From assembly GCA_959026725.1 (NCBI GenBank), contig CAUFMG010000002.1, forward strand, positions 1 to 64,000: DNA of 64,000 nt, given 5' to 3'. Shown one piece after another: positions 16,234 through 24,700 of the stretch; position 1 is the stretch's first letter, and every line of letters starts with the position of its first letter. Source of the stretch: an uncultured Collinsella sp. Lineage in GTDB: Bacteria > Actinomycetota > Coriobacteriia > Coriobacteriales > Coriobacteriaceae. The translations under genes and the position numbers were made by a program. The notes below the pieces were generated by a model, which was not told the origin of the DNA, ran no database searches, and was given only the letters and a program-made list of their open reading frames with translations.

Positions 16234-17043
16234 CTAGCGAGCCTTCTTAACCTTGGCCGCTGCCTCGACAAACGACTTCCACAGGTTAAAGTCGGTCTCG
16301 AGCGTCTTCCACGTGTACTCAGGGTGCCATTGCACGCCTAGACAGAATGGCTGGCCTTCGACCTCGATGCACTCAGGAACGCCGTCGGTTGCCTTGGCGA
16401 CCAAGCGCGTGCTTTTACCCAGACGATCGACGCAGCAGTGGTGTGCGGAGTTGGTCTGGATCAGCCTGTGCCCGCCAACCGCGCGTTCGAGCAGCGAGCC
16501 CTGCACAACCTCGACGAGATGCACAGGGTCGTTGAGCACGTGGGTATGGCGCCACTGCGTGCGGCCCTCGCGAGCGCCCAGGCTCGGCACGTCCATGCAC
16601 AGGGTGCCGCCGGTGGCGACGTTGAGCAGCTGCGTGCCGCGGCAGGTGGTAAAGAGCGGCTTTTTGGCACGGAGCACCTCGCCGACCAGCTTAAACTCAA
16701 AGCCATCGCGGATCTCGCAGCAGAGGGTGGGGTCGTAGGGTCGATCATCGCCCCAGCGCTTGGGGTTGACGTCCGGGCCGCCGGGAATAGCGATACCGTC
16801 GGCGATTTCAACGTAATGACGGATGACCTCAATGTCCTCGGTGATGGACATCTGCAGCGGCAGGCCGCCGGCGGCAAGGATGGCGTCGACAAAGACGCTC
16901 GCAATCTCCTCATTGGGGGAGAGCGTTTCGCTCAAAAACGGCTTTGCCTCTTCCCAACGCGGCGCGACGAGGATGAGCGGACGGTCGGCGGGGGCGACGT
17001 CGACATGCGGGGTGTAGGACGATGAGGTGCGGGTTCCGATCAT
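16234..17043 (-). CDS. Gamma-glutamyl-gamma-aminobutyrate hydrolase family protein (peptidase C26)
   Basis: A 269-residue class I glutamine amidotransferase-like hydrolase. The nucleophile Cys134 is in FTTCRGTQ, and the His-Glu pair in VQWHPEYTW. PuuD-type members release glutamate from gamma-glutamyl compounds. It is last in the glutamate-type ABC uptake cluster, 87 nt after the ATPase, so imported gamma-glutamyl compounds or glutamine derivatives are plausible substrates (inference). Confidence 0.85.
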   Translation of the reverse strand: MIGTRTSSSYTPHVDVAPADRPLILVAPRWEEAKPFLSETLSPNEEIASVFVDAILAAGGLPLQMSITEDIEVIRHYVEIADGIAIPGGPDVNPKRWGDDRPYDPTLCCEIRDGFEFKLVGEVLRAKKPLFTTCRGTQLLNVATGGTLCMDVPSLGAREGRTQWRHTHVLNDPVHLVEVVQGSLLERAVGGHRLIQTNSAHHCCVDRLGKSTRLVAKATDGVPECIEVEGQPFCLGVQWHPEYTWKTLETDFNLWKSFVEAAAKVKKAR

Positions 17044-17130
17044 GGTTGCGGCTTTCGAATCCGGGTGGACATGGCACAGGGGTGGCGCGGGACAAACGTT
17101 ACTGATGAATTTGCCCGCGTGGCAATTGGG

Positions 17131-17895
17131 TTAGTGGCCCTTAATGGAGTTGAGGAAGTCCTGGGCGCGCTTGGTCTGGGGGTGGTCGAAGAACTCGTCG
17201 GGCGTGCCGGTTTCCACGATCTGGCCGTCGGCCATAAACACGACGCGGTCGGCCACGCGGCGGGCGAAGTTCATCTCGTGCGTGATGACGATCATCGTCA
17301 TGCCCTGCTGTGCCAGACGGACCATGACCTCGAGCACCTCGTTGATCATCTCGGGGTCAAGAGCGCTCGTGGGCTCGTCGAAGAGCATGGCCTTGGGCTG
17401 CATGGCAAGCGAGCGGGCGATGGCTACGCGCTGCTGCTGGCCGCCTGAGAGCTGCGCGGGCACCTTATCGGCCTGCTCGGCCACGCCCACGCGGCTCAGC
17501 AGGTCCATGGCGCGCTCACGGGCCTCGTCCTTGGACACGCCCAGCACGTCGACCGGCCCCAGCATGACGTTCTGCAGTACGGTCATATGTGCGAACAGGT
17601 TGAACTGTTGAAACACCATGCCCAGCTCGGCGCGCATGCGGGCAAGATCCTTGCCTTCCTGCGGCAGGGGCTCGCCCTCGATGAGGATCTCGCCCGAGTC
17701 GATGGTTTCCAGGCGGTTGATGGTGCGGCACATGGTCGACTTGCCCGAGCCCGAGGGGCCAATCACCACGACGACCTCGCCGCGGTCGACCGACAGATTG
17801 ATGTCGTTGAGGACGTGCAGGTCTCCATAGTGCTTATCGACGTGCCTGAGCTCGATCAGCGGCTGATTGCCGGTAGAAGAGGTGCTCTGTGCCAT
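17131..17895 (-). CDS. Polar amino acid (glutamate-type) ABC transporter ATPase
   Basis: A 254-residue ATPase of the GlnQ/GluA class. Walker A GPSGSGKST, Q-loop FQQFNLF, signature LSGGQQQR, Walker B MLFDEPTSALDP and the H-loop ITHEM are all intact. It energises uptake through the two permeases encoded upstream. AAGGAG precedes the ATG. The four transport genes run on the minus strand in the order binding protein, permease, permease, ATPase. Confidence 0.9.
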   Translation of the reverse strand: MAQSTSSTGNQPLIELRHVDKHYGDLHVLNDINLSVDRGEVVVVIGPSGSGKSTMCRTINRLETIDSGEILIEGEPLPQEGKDLARMRAELGMVFQQFNLFAHMTVLQNVMLGPVDVLGVSKDEARERAMDLLSRVGVAEQADKVPAQLSGGQQQRVAIARSLAMQPKAMLFDEPTSALDPEMINEVLEVMVRLAQQGMTMIVITHEMNFARRVADRVVFMADGQIVETGTPDEFFDHPQTKRAQDFLNSIKGH

Positions 17896-17931
17896 GGTGC
17901 TCGGCTCCTTATGACTCGAAATGGTAAAGCG

Positions 17932-18765
17932 TTAGCGGATGATGGTCGCGCCGGTCTTGTGCGAAACATAGACAGCGGCCTTGTTGATCGCGACGTTGAT
18001 GAGGATGTAGATGATCGCGATTACCAGGTAGACCGATACGAGTGCATCATAGTTGGTAATGAGCACGCGGGCATTTTGCATGAGGTCGGGGTAGCTCACC
18101 ACATAGGCGACGGTGGTGTCCTTGACCACGACTACAAGTTGTGAGATCAACGACGGAATAATAAACCGAATAGCCTGCGGCAACACGATTTTAAAGGTGA
18201 TTTTAGCCTTGGAGAGACCGAGCGCCTGGGCCGCCTCGACCTGCCCGCGCGGTACGGCGTTGACGCCGGCGCGGAAGATCTCGGCAAGTACGCCGGCGGC
18301 AGCGAGCGCGACGGGAAGCGTGAGCATCCAAAACGACGGCAGCGCGATCTTGTACTGGGGCAGCACCAAAAAGAAGAAGTAGATGAACAGCAGGCTTGGC
18401 ACACCGCGGAAGAAATCGGTGAGCACGCGGCAGACCAGCTGCAGCGGCTTAATGTCGCTCGTGCGGCCGAGCATAAGGGCCAGGCCCAGCACCAGCGCGA
18501 TGGCGCCAGCGGTGAGTGCGACTTTAACGGTGCCCTCAAAGCCGGCAAGCAAGAACTTCCAGGTGGTGAGATGCGTAAAGAAATACCAGTAGTGGACCGA
18601 AAGCTGACCGGTCACATAAAAGCGCTGCAGTACCAGAGCGATGAGCGCGGCCACGGCAACGAGCGAAATGGCGGTGCCGATGCGAATCTTGGCGAGCATC
18701 TTGGGGCCGGGAGCCTCGTAGAGCGCATCGCGCATGGTAAGTGCAGGGGAGGAATGCTTGTTCAT
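17932..18765 (-). CDS. Glutamate-type ABC transporter permease (GluD-like)
   Basis: A 277-residue inner-membrane permease of the His/Glu/Gln family with a leading cytoplasmic segment and about five helices. The EAA-like loop reads EIFRAGVNAVPRGQVEAAQALGLS. Its ATG overlaps the stop of the previous permease by 4 nt, showing translational coupling. Confidence 0.9.
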   Translation of the reverse strand: MNKHSSPALTMRDALYEAPGPKMLAKIRIGTAISLVAVAALIALVLQRFYVTGQLSVHYWYFFTHLTTWKFLLAGFEGTVKVALTAGAIALVLGLALMLGRTSDIKPLQLVCRVLTDFFRGVPSLLFIYFFFLVLPQYKIALPSFWMLTLPVALAAAGVLAEIFRAGVNAVPRGQVEAAQALGLSKAKITFKIVLPQAIRFIIPSLISQLVVVVKDTTVAYVVSYPDLMQNARVLITNYDALVSVYLVIAIIYILINVAINKAAVYVSHKTGATIIR

Positions 18766-19421
18766 CGGAGGATCCTCACCTTCTTATCGATATAGTTGCC
18801 AATGTGGCTCACCACAAAGGCCGTGCCCAGGTAGCCGAGCGCCGAGATAAAGAACGCGGCGACGCCACCGAGCGAGCGCGTGTTGATGTAGCTCACCACG
18901 CCGGTAAGCTCTTGCGGCTTAAGCGGCACCTGGCTGCCCAAGGCGGTAGTGAGCATGACGGCGATAAAGAGGTTCGTCATGGGCAATACGCTCGAGCGCA
19001 GCGCCTGCGGAATTACGATCTTGGCGAGGATACGGTTAAAGCTCATGCCGAGCGAACGGGCGGCTTCGACCTGACCGACGCCGACGGTGTTGATGCCGCT
19101 CATAAAGTTTTCGGAGCCAAAGGCCGAGCCCAAAAGGACCGTGGCGACGATAACGCAGGTGCGGTAGGGCAGGACGACCTTGAGCGGTGGCAGCGCATAG
19201 ACGACGATGATGAGCAGTGCGATGCCGGGGATGTTACGGAAGACCTGGACATACAGGTCGCCAAAGACGCGCAGTGGCTTGAGCGGTGACACGCGCATCA
19301 CGGTGACGGCGACGGCCAGCACCATGGCGATGGCAAACGACTCAAGCGTCATGCCCCAGGTCGCTAGCAGCGCGTCGATATAGTTCTGGCCATAGAGCGA
19401 CCAGAGTTCGGAGAGACTCAT
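18762..19421 (-). CDS. Glutamate-type ABC transporter permease (GluC-like)
   Basis: A 219-residue permease partner of the preceding entry, with five predicted helices and the loop GINTVGVGQVEAARSLGMS that contacts the ATPase. GGGAGG lies just upstream of ATG 19421. It follows the binding-protein gene after a 138-bp gap containing a stem-loop. Confidence 0.9.
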   Translation of the reverse strand: MSLSELWSLYGQNYIDALLATWGMTLESFAIAMVLAVAVTVMRVSPLKPLRVFGDLYVQVFRNIPGIALLIIVVYALPPLKVVLPYRTCVIVATVLLGSAFGSENFMSGINTVGVGQVEAARSLGMSFNRILAKIVIPQALRSSVLPMTNLFIAVMLTTALGSQVPLKPQELTGVVSYINTRSLGGVAAFFISALGYLGTAFVVSHIGNYIDKKVRILR

Positions 19422-19445
19422 GCGGACCTCCCGCCGATAAGGAAA

Positions 19446-19472
19446 GGGGCTCCCGTGTGTACGGAAGCCCCG
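19446..19472 (-). terminator. Intercistronic stem-loop between binding protein and permeases
   Basis: On the minus strand GGGGCTTCCGT pairs with ACGGGAGCCCC, followed by TTTCC. Its position suggests partial termination or mRNA protection, which would give more binding protein than permease, as is common in ABC uptake operons. Confidence 0.65.
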
Positions 19473-19559
19473 ACAACTCAGTGAGGAAACAGTTTACCGC
19501 AATAAAGCGCATCATGCGTTTCCGTATGGTTTCGTTGCGGCCGTTACCAGGCTCGCTGC

Positions 19560-20555
19560 CTAGGCGCCGATCTCGGGCAGCTCGGGAACATTGGTGTCGC
19601 CCGTGCGGTCGCCGATGCAGATCTGCCACAGCTTGGTCCAGGTGCCGTCGTCCTCGATCTTCTTAAGGAAGTCGTTGACAAAGGCGACGCCGTCGGAATC
19701 GAGCGGCAGGCCGATGCCGTAGGGTTCCTTGCTGCCGAAGGGCTTGCCGGCGATCTTGTACTTACCAGGCTCGCGGACCAGGGCGCTCTGCTGCATGTTG
19801 TTATCGATGACGTAGGCGTCAACGCGGCCCTGCTGGAGTGCCTGGCGGGCCTCCTCGTCGGTCTTGAACTCCTGCTGGCTGGCCTTGGGAGCGAGCTCCT
19901 CCAGGATGGCGGGGCCGTTGGAGCCGGACTGGACGGCGACGTTCTTGTCGGCCAGGTCGTCGACGCTCTTGATGTCGTCGTTATCGGCGAGCACCAGGAT
20001 GGCCTGCTGCGTGTAGTAATAGGGACCGGCAAAGGAGACAAGCTTCTTGCGCTCGTCAGTGATGGTGTAGGTGGCAAAGACGGCGTCGACCTGGCCGTTC
20101 TGCAAGACGGACTCGCGCGTGTCCGAGGTCACCTGGGTGATCTCGACCTTGTTCTCGCCCAGGATGTAGTTGGACAGGAGCTGTGCGATACCGGCGTCGA
20201 AGCCGCGGGTCTGACCGTCTTTCTCGTTGAGGAGGGAGAAGAGCGTGGAAGTCTGAACGCCACCGATCTTAAAGACGCCGGCGTCCTTAACGGCCGTGGC
20301 CCAGGTGCTGGCGGCGATGGCGCCGTCATCGGCCTTGGGGCCGTTGTCGACGAGCTTGTCGAATGCCTTAGCGTCGAGCGTGGTGGAAGCCTCGGTATCC
20401 TCGGAGCCCTTGGAGGAGCTAACGGCGGAGCCCTTGTCGGCCTCGGCGCTGGTGTCAGAGCAGCCGGCAAGACCAAGGCCGGCGACGGTTGCGAAGGTAG
20501 CGGCGACAAAGCCGCGGCGGTCGAGAACGACCTGCTGGGAGAGGTTCTTGCTCAT
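19560..20555 (-). CDS. Glutamate-type ABC transporter substrate-binding lipoprotein
   Basis: A 331-residue extracellular solute-binding protein of family 3. The signal region has RR at 13-14 and a lipobox LAGC with Cys32, so it is a lipoprotein, perhaps exported by Tat. A Ser/Glu-rich linker to about residue 55 leads to the bilobed binding domain (DVDAVFATYTITDERKK is the region near the hinge). It should deliver an acidic or polar amino acid to the two permeases. AAAGGTG precedes the ATG. Confidence 0.9.
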   Translation of the reverse strand: MSKNLSQQVVLDRRGFVAATFATVAGLGLAGCSDTSAEADKGSAVSSSKGSEDTEASTTLDAKAFDKLVDNGPKADDGAIAASTWATAVKDAGVFKIGGVQTSTLFSLLNEKDGQTRGFDAGIAQLLSNYILGENKVEITQVTSDTRESVLQNGQVDAVFATYTITDERKKLVSFAGPYYYTQQAILVLADNDDIKSVDDLADKNVAVQSGSNGPAILEELAPKASQQEFKTDEEARQALQQGRVDAYVIDNNMQQSALVREPGKYKIAGKPFGSKEPYGIGLPLDSDGVAFVNDFLKKIEDDGTWTKLWQICIGDRTGDTNVPELPEIGA

Positions 20556-20598
20556 AGTAGAACACCTTTCTCAATAAAATCCCTAGCGGTTGAGTAGA

Positions 20599-20628
20599 GT
20601 TATACCCTATCGCGCTCAAATGGGTCAA
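20599..20628 (-). promoter_or_regulatory. Promoter of the amino acid uptake operon
   Basis: On the minus strand TTGACC (20623-20628) is the -35 and TATAAC (20599-20604) the -10, spaced by 18 bp, about 45 bp before the binding-protein ATG. Confidence 0.6.
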
Positions 20629-20671
20629 CACGAAATAACTCAGAAACATACTTGCCTTATGGGTTATTCTA

Positions 20672-20707
20672 CCTACCAAAAAGGGACAGGCACCTTTGTG
20701 GTGGTTC
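20672..20707. repeat. GGGACAGG-loop repeat with mixed arms (family D/D' hybrid)
   Basis: The left half CCTACCAAAAAGGGACAGG equals family D, while the right half CACCTTTGTGGTGGT equals the family D' copy at 41891-41926. The arms therefore pair imperfectly. It looks like recombination between two repeat subfamilies. Confidence 0.7.
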
Positions 20708-20739
20708 TGACCGATGCAGCGGCATGTCTCGCTGCTTTA

Positions 20740-20875
20740 TCTCAATCTGTAACATCTGGACGGCCAAAAGGTCCCTATCTGTTACAGATTGAGACAAACG
20801 TCGGGGACTAAGACGTCTTGTCTCAATCTGTAACAGTTAGACGGAAATTCGGGCCCTAGATGTTACAGATTGAGA
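20740..20875. repeat. Two tandem palindromes, family C
   Basis: TCTCAATCTGTAACA and its complement occur twice as hairpin arms: 20740-20754 with 20780-20794, and 20821-20835 with 20861-20875. The outer 15 nt are identical in all four arms but the loops differ (both contain a GGAC/GGCC-type inner stem). They lie between the dxs terminator and the uptake operon promoter. Confidence 0.85.
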
Positions 20876-20890
20876 TAATCGCGTCGCGAA

Positions 20891-20927
20891 AACAAAAACC
20901 TCCGCAGGGGTGCTTCCCTTGCGGAGG
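20891..20927 (-). terminator. Intrinsic terminator of the DXS gene
   Basis: AAAACCTCCGCAAGGG pairs with CCCTGCGGAGGTTTT around a short loop on the minus strand, followed by TGTTTT. It starts just past the stop codon at 20933. Confidence 0.85.
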
Positions 20928-20932
20928 TTTTC

Positions 20933-22714
20933 TTACTCGTTGAGTAGTCTCACGGCTTCGGCGGCCATATTCTCGACCGTCATGCCGTTCTGTGCGAGCA
21001 GTTCGTTGGGGTCGTAGCGGTCGGGGAAGCCCTTGGCGATGCCGAAGGTGCGCGTGCGCACGGGCGTGCAGGCCAGGTAGCACGCCACGCGCTCGCCCCA
21101 GCCGCCGTCCAAGATGCCGTCCTCGAGGGTGACGACAACGCGATGCTCGGCGGCAAGGCTATCGAGGAACTCACGGTCGAGCTCGGTCGCAAAGCGCGGG
21201 TTGACGAGCGTGGCCTCGATACCGTACTCGGCAGTCAGACGGTTTGCCACGCGCTCGCCCAGCTCAAAGAAATCGCCAAGCGCGAGCAGGGCAACGTCGC
21301 GGCCCTGACGCACCACGTTGTAGCGCGCGACGCCGTAATCGGTGCCCTCGGCGGGCGCCAAATCGGGGCGGCTAACCAGGCCGATGCCCGGTACGCGGAT
21401 TGCCACGGGATGCTCGCGGTGGTCGAGCGACCAGCTCAGCATGGACAGATATTCCTCCATGCAGGCCGGCGCCAAGTAGTGCATGTTGGGAAGTCCGCCC
21501 AGCATGGAAATATCAAAGAACGAAAGATGCGTCTCGGATGTGGTGCCAAAGATCGACGCGCCAAACACCAAGATGGTTGCGGGGGCGTCGTTGAGGCACA
21601 GGTCGTGCCACAGTTCATCGTAGGCGCGCTGCAAAAACGTGCCGTACGCGCCAAAGACTGGCTTGGCGCCGGCGCTGGCGAGCGCGGTGGCAAAGGTGAC
21701 GGCGTGCTCTTCGGCAATGCCCACGTCGACAAACTGCTTGCCTGCCGCGGCGCGAAGCTCGGGCGTAAAGCCCATGATATAGGGCGTGGCAGCCGTGATG
21801 GCGACAACCTGCGGGTCGTTCGCGATAGCGGCGTTGAGTGCCTCGCCCGTAATGTCGGCATAGGTGCGCGGCGCGGGCTCGCTCGGGTGGCCCGGGCAAA
21901 GTTTGCGGCCGGTTGCCATATCGAAGGGCCCCACATGATGCCAGCGTTCGGGGTCGCTCTGGGCTGGCTCAAAGCCCTTGCCCTTGGCGGTGGAGACGTG
22001 CAGCACGATGGGATGATCGATATCGCGCAGCTCCTGCAGCGTATCGACCAACGCTTGGACATCGTTGCCGGCGTCCAGGTAGCGATAGTCGAGCCCCAGC
22101 GCGCGGAAAACGTTGCACTCGCAGGTGCCGTTGCTGGCGCGCAGCTCGGCCAGATTGCGATAGAGGCCACCGTGGTTTTCGGCGATGGACTGGTCGTTAT
22201 CGTTGACGATGATGATCAAGTTGCTGTCGAGCTCGGCGGCATTGTTAAAGCCCTCAAACGCCAGGCCGCCCGAAAGCGAGCCGTCGCCAATAACGGTAAT
22301 GACGTTATACGTGTCACCTGCCAGGTCGCGCGCATGTGCCAAGCCGCAGCCCAGGCTCACCGACGTGGAGGTATGGCCCATGGCAAACAGGTCGTGCTCG
22401 GACTCGTCGGGATTGGCAAAGCCAGAGGCCTCACCATAACGCTCCGGATCGATATAGGTGTACGCGCGCCCCGTCAGCGCCTTGTGGGCGTAGGTCTGGT
22501 GCGAAACGTCAAAGACAATCTTGTCGATGGGGGAGTTGAACACGCGATGAAGCGCAACCGTAAGCTCAACGACGCCCAGGTTGGGGGCAACGTGTCCGCC
22601 GACAGCGGCGGAGCTTTCGAGGATGGCGTGGCGAATTTCGTCGCAGAGCTGCGGGAGCTCGGCGCGGTCGAGAGCCTTGACGTCCTCGGGCGTTGTCGTT
22701 TGCGTAAGCAGCAT
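20933..22714 (-). CDS. dxs: 1-deoxy-D-xylulose-5-phosphate synthase (divergent, short form)
   Basis: A 593-residue thiamine-diphosphate enzyme that would join pyruvate and glyceraldehyde 3-phosphate at the head of the non-mevalonate isoprenoid pathway. Present are DVSHQTYAHKALTGR (69-83), AMGHTSTS with its His, the ThDP motif GDGSLSGG near 143 with a following NDND, and the catalytic glutamate in GIAEEHA. It is shorter than usual (about 620-640), and the segment usually reading RYPRG is RVPGIG, missing the second arginine thought to bind phosphate. It may therefore be a paralogue with altered substrate use. GGAG is 12 nt before the ATG. Confidence 0.75.
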   Translation of the reverse strand: MLLTQTTTPEDVKALDRAELPQLCDEIRHAILESSAAVGGHVAPNLGVVELTVALHRVFNSPIDKIVFDVSHQTYAHKALTGRAYTYIDPERYGEASGFANPDESEHDLFAMGHTSTSVSLGCGLAHARDLAGDTYNVITVIGDGSLSGGLAFEGFNNAAELDSNLIIIVNDNDQSIAENHGGLYRNLAELRASNGTCECNVFRALGLDYRYLDAGNDVQALVDTLQELRDIDHPIVLHVSTAKGKGFEPAQSDPERWHHVGPFDMATGRKLCPGHPSEPAPRTYADITGEALNAAIANDPQVVAITAATPYIMGFTPELRAAAGKQFVDVGIAEEHAVTFATALASAGAKPVFGAYGTFLQRAYDELWHDLCLNDAPATILVFGASIFGTTSETHLSFFDISMLGGLPNMHYLAPACMEEYLSMLSWSLDHREHPVAIRVPGIGLVSRPDLAPAEGTDYGVARYNVVRQGRDVALLALGDFFELGERVANRLTAEYGIEATLVNPRFATELDREFLDSLAAEHRVVVTLEDGILDGGWGERVACYLACTPVRTRTFGIAKGFPDRYDPNELLAQNGMTVENMAAEAVRLLNE

Positions 22715-22942
22715 CGTTGTGGGTTACTCCATGCGAATCGTGCGCCGGCACTCCCTCGGCCGGCACAATTGCACAAGACAGTCTCGCACATTTTGGCGTT
22801 TGATATGTGACGGCGGCGCGGTAATTCGCCAACTGGTGGGGCAAAACGTTTTGTCCGATGCCATACTGATATGTTCCATGATGTTTTTATCGATTGTGCA
22901 CAGGCCGTGGTTTGCCGCCGTGAGCCGCTGGAAGGAGGCAGC

Positions 22943-23479
22943 ATGTCCGATACCGTTCGTGCCGAGAAAATCGCGCGCGAGGTCGACGATGCCGCCCGTC
23001 AGCTTGCCCAGGCGGGCCGCTTGGACCTAACGCACGAGTTTATCCAGCATGGCGACGTGACGGTCTATGCACATGTGACTTCGGTAGCGCGGGCGAGCCT
23101 GTCCTTTGCCGAGCGCTTGGGCCGTGCTGGCATTTCGGTCGACCGTGCCTCGCTGCTGCGCGGAGCCTTGTTACACGATTACTTTCTCTACGATTGGCAT
23201 GACCCCGACCCGAGCCATCGACTGCACGGATTTCGGCATCCATTTTTTGCCCTGGCGCGTGCGGAGGAAGATTTTGAGCTGACGTCGCGCGAGCGGAATA
23301 TCATTGTGCGCCATATGTTTCCGCTGGTACCGGTGCCGCCGACGTGTCGTGAGGCATGGATTGTGTGTCTGGCGGATAAATGGTGCGCGCTGCGCGAGAC
23401 GGTCGCCGGCCGTCTGCCGCGCAAGGACGACACGGACGATAGCGTGAGTGGCGAATCGAGCGAAAAGAGGAGAGGGTAG
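22943..23479 (+). CDS. HD-domain phosphohydrolase-like protein
   Basis: A 178-residue protein with an HD-type metal-binding fold: YAHVTSVAR (His), LHDYFLYDW (His-Asp pair) and LADKW (late Asp). Such small HD proteins hydrolyse phosphate mono- or diesters, but the substrate is unknown. ATG 22943 follows GAAGGAGG. The C-terminus is charged and tapers off; the next gene starts 3 nt after the stop. Confidence 0.75.
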   Translation: MSDTVRAEKIAREVDDAARQLAQAGRLDLTHEFIQHGDVTVYAHVTSVARASLSFAERLGRAGISVDRASLLRGALLHDYFLYDWHDPDPSHRLHGFRHPFFALARAEEDFELTSRERNIIVRHMFPLVPVPPTCREAWIVCLADKWCALRETVAGRLPRKDDTDDSVSGESSEKRRG

Positions 23480-23482
23480 ACG

Positions 23483-24502
23483 GTGGAAACCGCGATTGAT
23501 ATGGCGTTTGGCGGCGCGACGCTTGCCGCCTGCCCACTCTCGGCACTGGTGCTCTCGTTTGCCTTTTACGGGTTTTGCGGCTGGGCATGGGAGTCGACAG
23601 TATGCGCCATGCTCAATCACGGACGATTTGCCAACAGCGGCTTTTTGCTGGGGCCGTGCTGCCCCATCTATGGCGCGGGCGGCATTGCCTGCTGGCTGCT
23701 GTTGCGCGGGATTCCGGATGCCCCGAGCCAGTTTGTCGCCGCGGCGCTTGTGTGCAGCGTAATCGAGTACAGTGTGGGCCTTCTATTGGAAAAAACAACA
23801 GGCGCGCGCTTTTGGGATTACTCGCACCTGCCGTTTAATTTGCATGGACGCATCTGTCTGTACTGGGCCTGCGCGTTTGGCCTGGGTGCGCTGTGCATTT
23901 GCCGTTTAGTGGAGCCGGCATTGCTGGGGCTGCTTGGCCATCTGCCGGTGCTGATTGTGCGGCTGTCCGCCTTTATCGTCGCGGTCGCTATGATGGTCGA
24001 CGCGGTGTGCTCTTTGGCCAGCTGGCGCCGCCTGTCCGATCAGCTGGAGCGCGTTCGGGCCGACCTTGCCGACCGCATCAACGAATCGCTTGCCGATGCG
24101 TCCGACTCTATGCTCGAACGTATTCCCGATTCGGCAATCGACTCGGTGGCACAGACGCATATCCGCAGTCGTGCCGTTAACGCGTGGCTGGCCGAGCTGG
24201 GCGACGCGACGCTCGATGCCCTTCGTGAGAAGGCTTCGATGCCGACGTTTATCTCGGATGGTGCTCGCGGCCTGGCGCTTGCCGCCCGCCGCGTGGCCGA
24301 TGCCGCGCCGAGCATGCCGCGTCCGTCGCTCAGTCGCCGCCTTGCCGGCAAGCGCATGAGCCGTCCGGTGCCGAGCGTGTCACTCAGCCGCCGCGACCTG
24401 CGCTTCTTCAATGCCTTCCCGCGCTTGCGTATCAACCGCTACGAGGGCGTCATCCGAGCTACCGACCTCCGCGACCGAGCCCGCGAGCTGTTCCGGCGCT
24501 AG
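23483..24502 (+). CDS. CmpB-like putative ABC transporter permease family membrane protein
   Basis: A 339-residue protein. The first about 170 residues form four to five helices with the family's GFCGWAWES, FANSGFLLGPCCPIYG and DYSHLPFNLHGRICL. The rest is a long, basic, helical cytoplasmic tail rich in Arg and Ser with repeated PSLSRR/VSLSRR. The family is annotated as a putative transporter permease, but its role is not settled. Probably co-transcribed with the HD gene. Confidence 0.75.
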   Translation: METAIDMAFGGATLAACPLSALVLSFAFYGFCGWAWESTVCAMLNHGRFANSGFLLGPCCPIYGAGGIACWLLLRGIPDAPSQFVAAALVCSVIEYSVGLLLEKTTGARFWDYSHLPFNLHGRICLYWACAFGLGALCICRLVEPALLGLLGHLPVLIVRLSAFIVAVAMMVDAVCSLASWRRLSDQLERVRADLADRINESLADASDSMLERIPDSAIDSVAQTHIRSRAVNAWLAELGDATLDALREKASMPTFISDGARGLALAARRVADAAPSMPRPSLSRRLAGKRMSRPVPSVSLSRRDLRFFNAFPRLRINRYEGVIRATDLRDRARELFRR

Positions 24503-24700
24503 CCGGGACGGGCGCGCTCGCGGCTTCCTTGCTCGCGTATTTCCCGTTGGTTTCGCGCCCGTTGCCGCGCCGTTTCCAAGATTGCGGCACCGTTTCCATT
24601 CGACAACGCAGCGTTTAACAACGCCGTATCTGGTCTACACCAGTTGCCCCTCGGCCGCATTATGGGCGCCGACAACGTTCATGCGATCAAGGGGGAGCGA

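Noticed and set aside
20740..20875. Possible CRISPR mini-array
   Set aside because: The repeats are inverted, not direct, the spacers are themselves partly self-complementary, and no cas gene is near.
21143..22810. 555-codon plus-strand ORF over the DXS gene
   Set aside because: Antisense shadow; the minus-strand enzyme has intact thiamine motifs.
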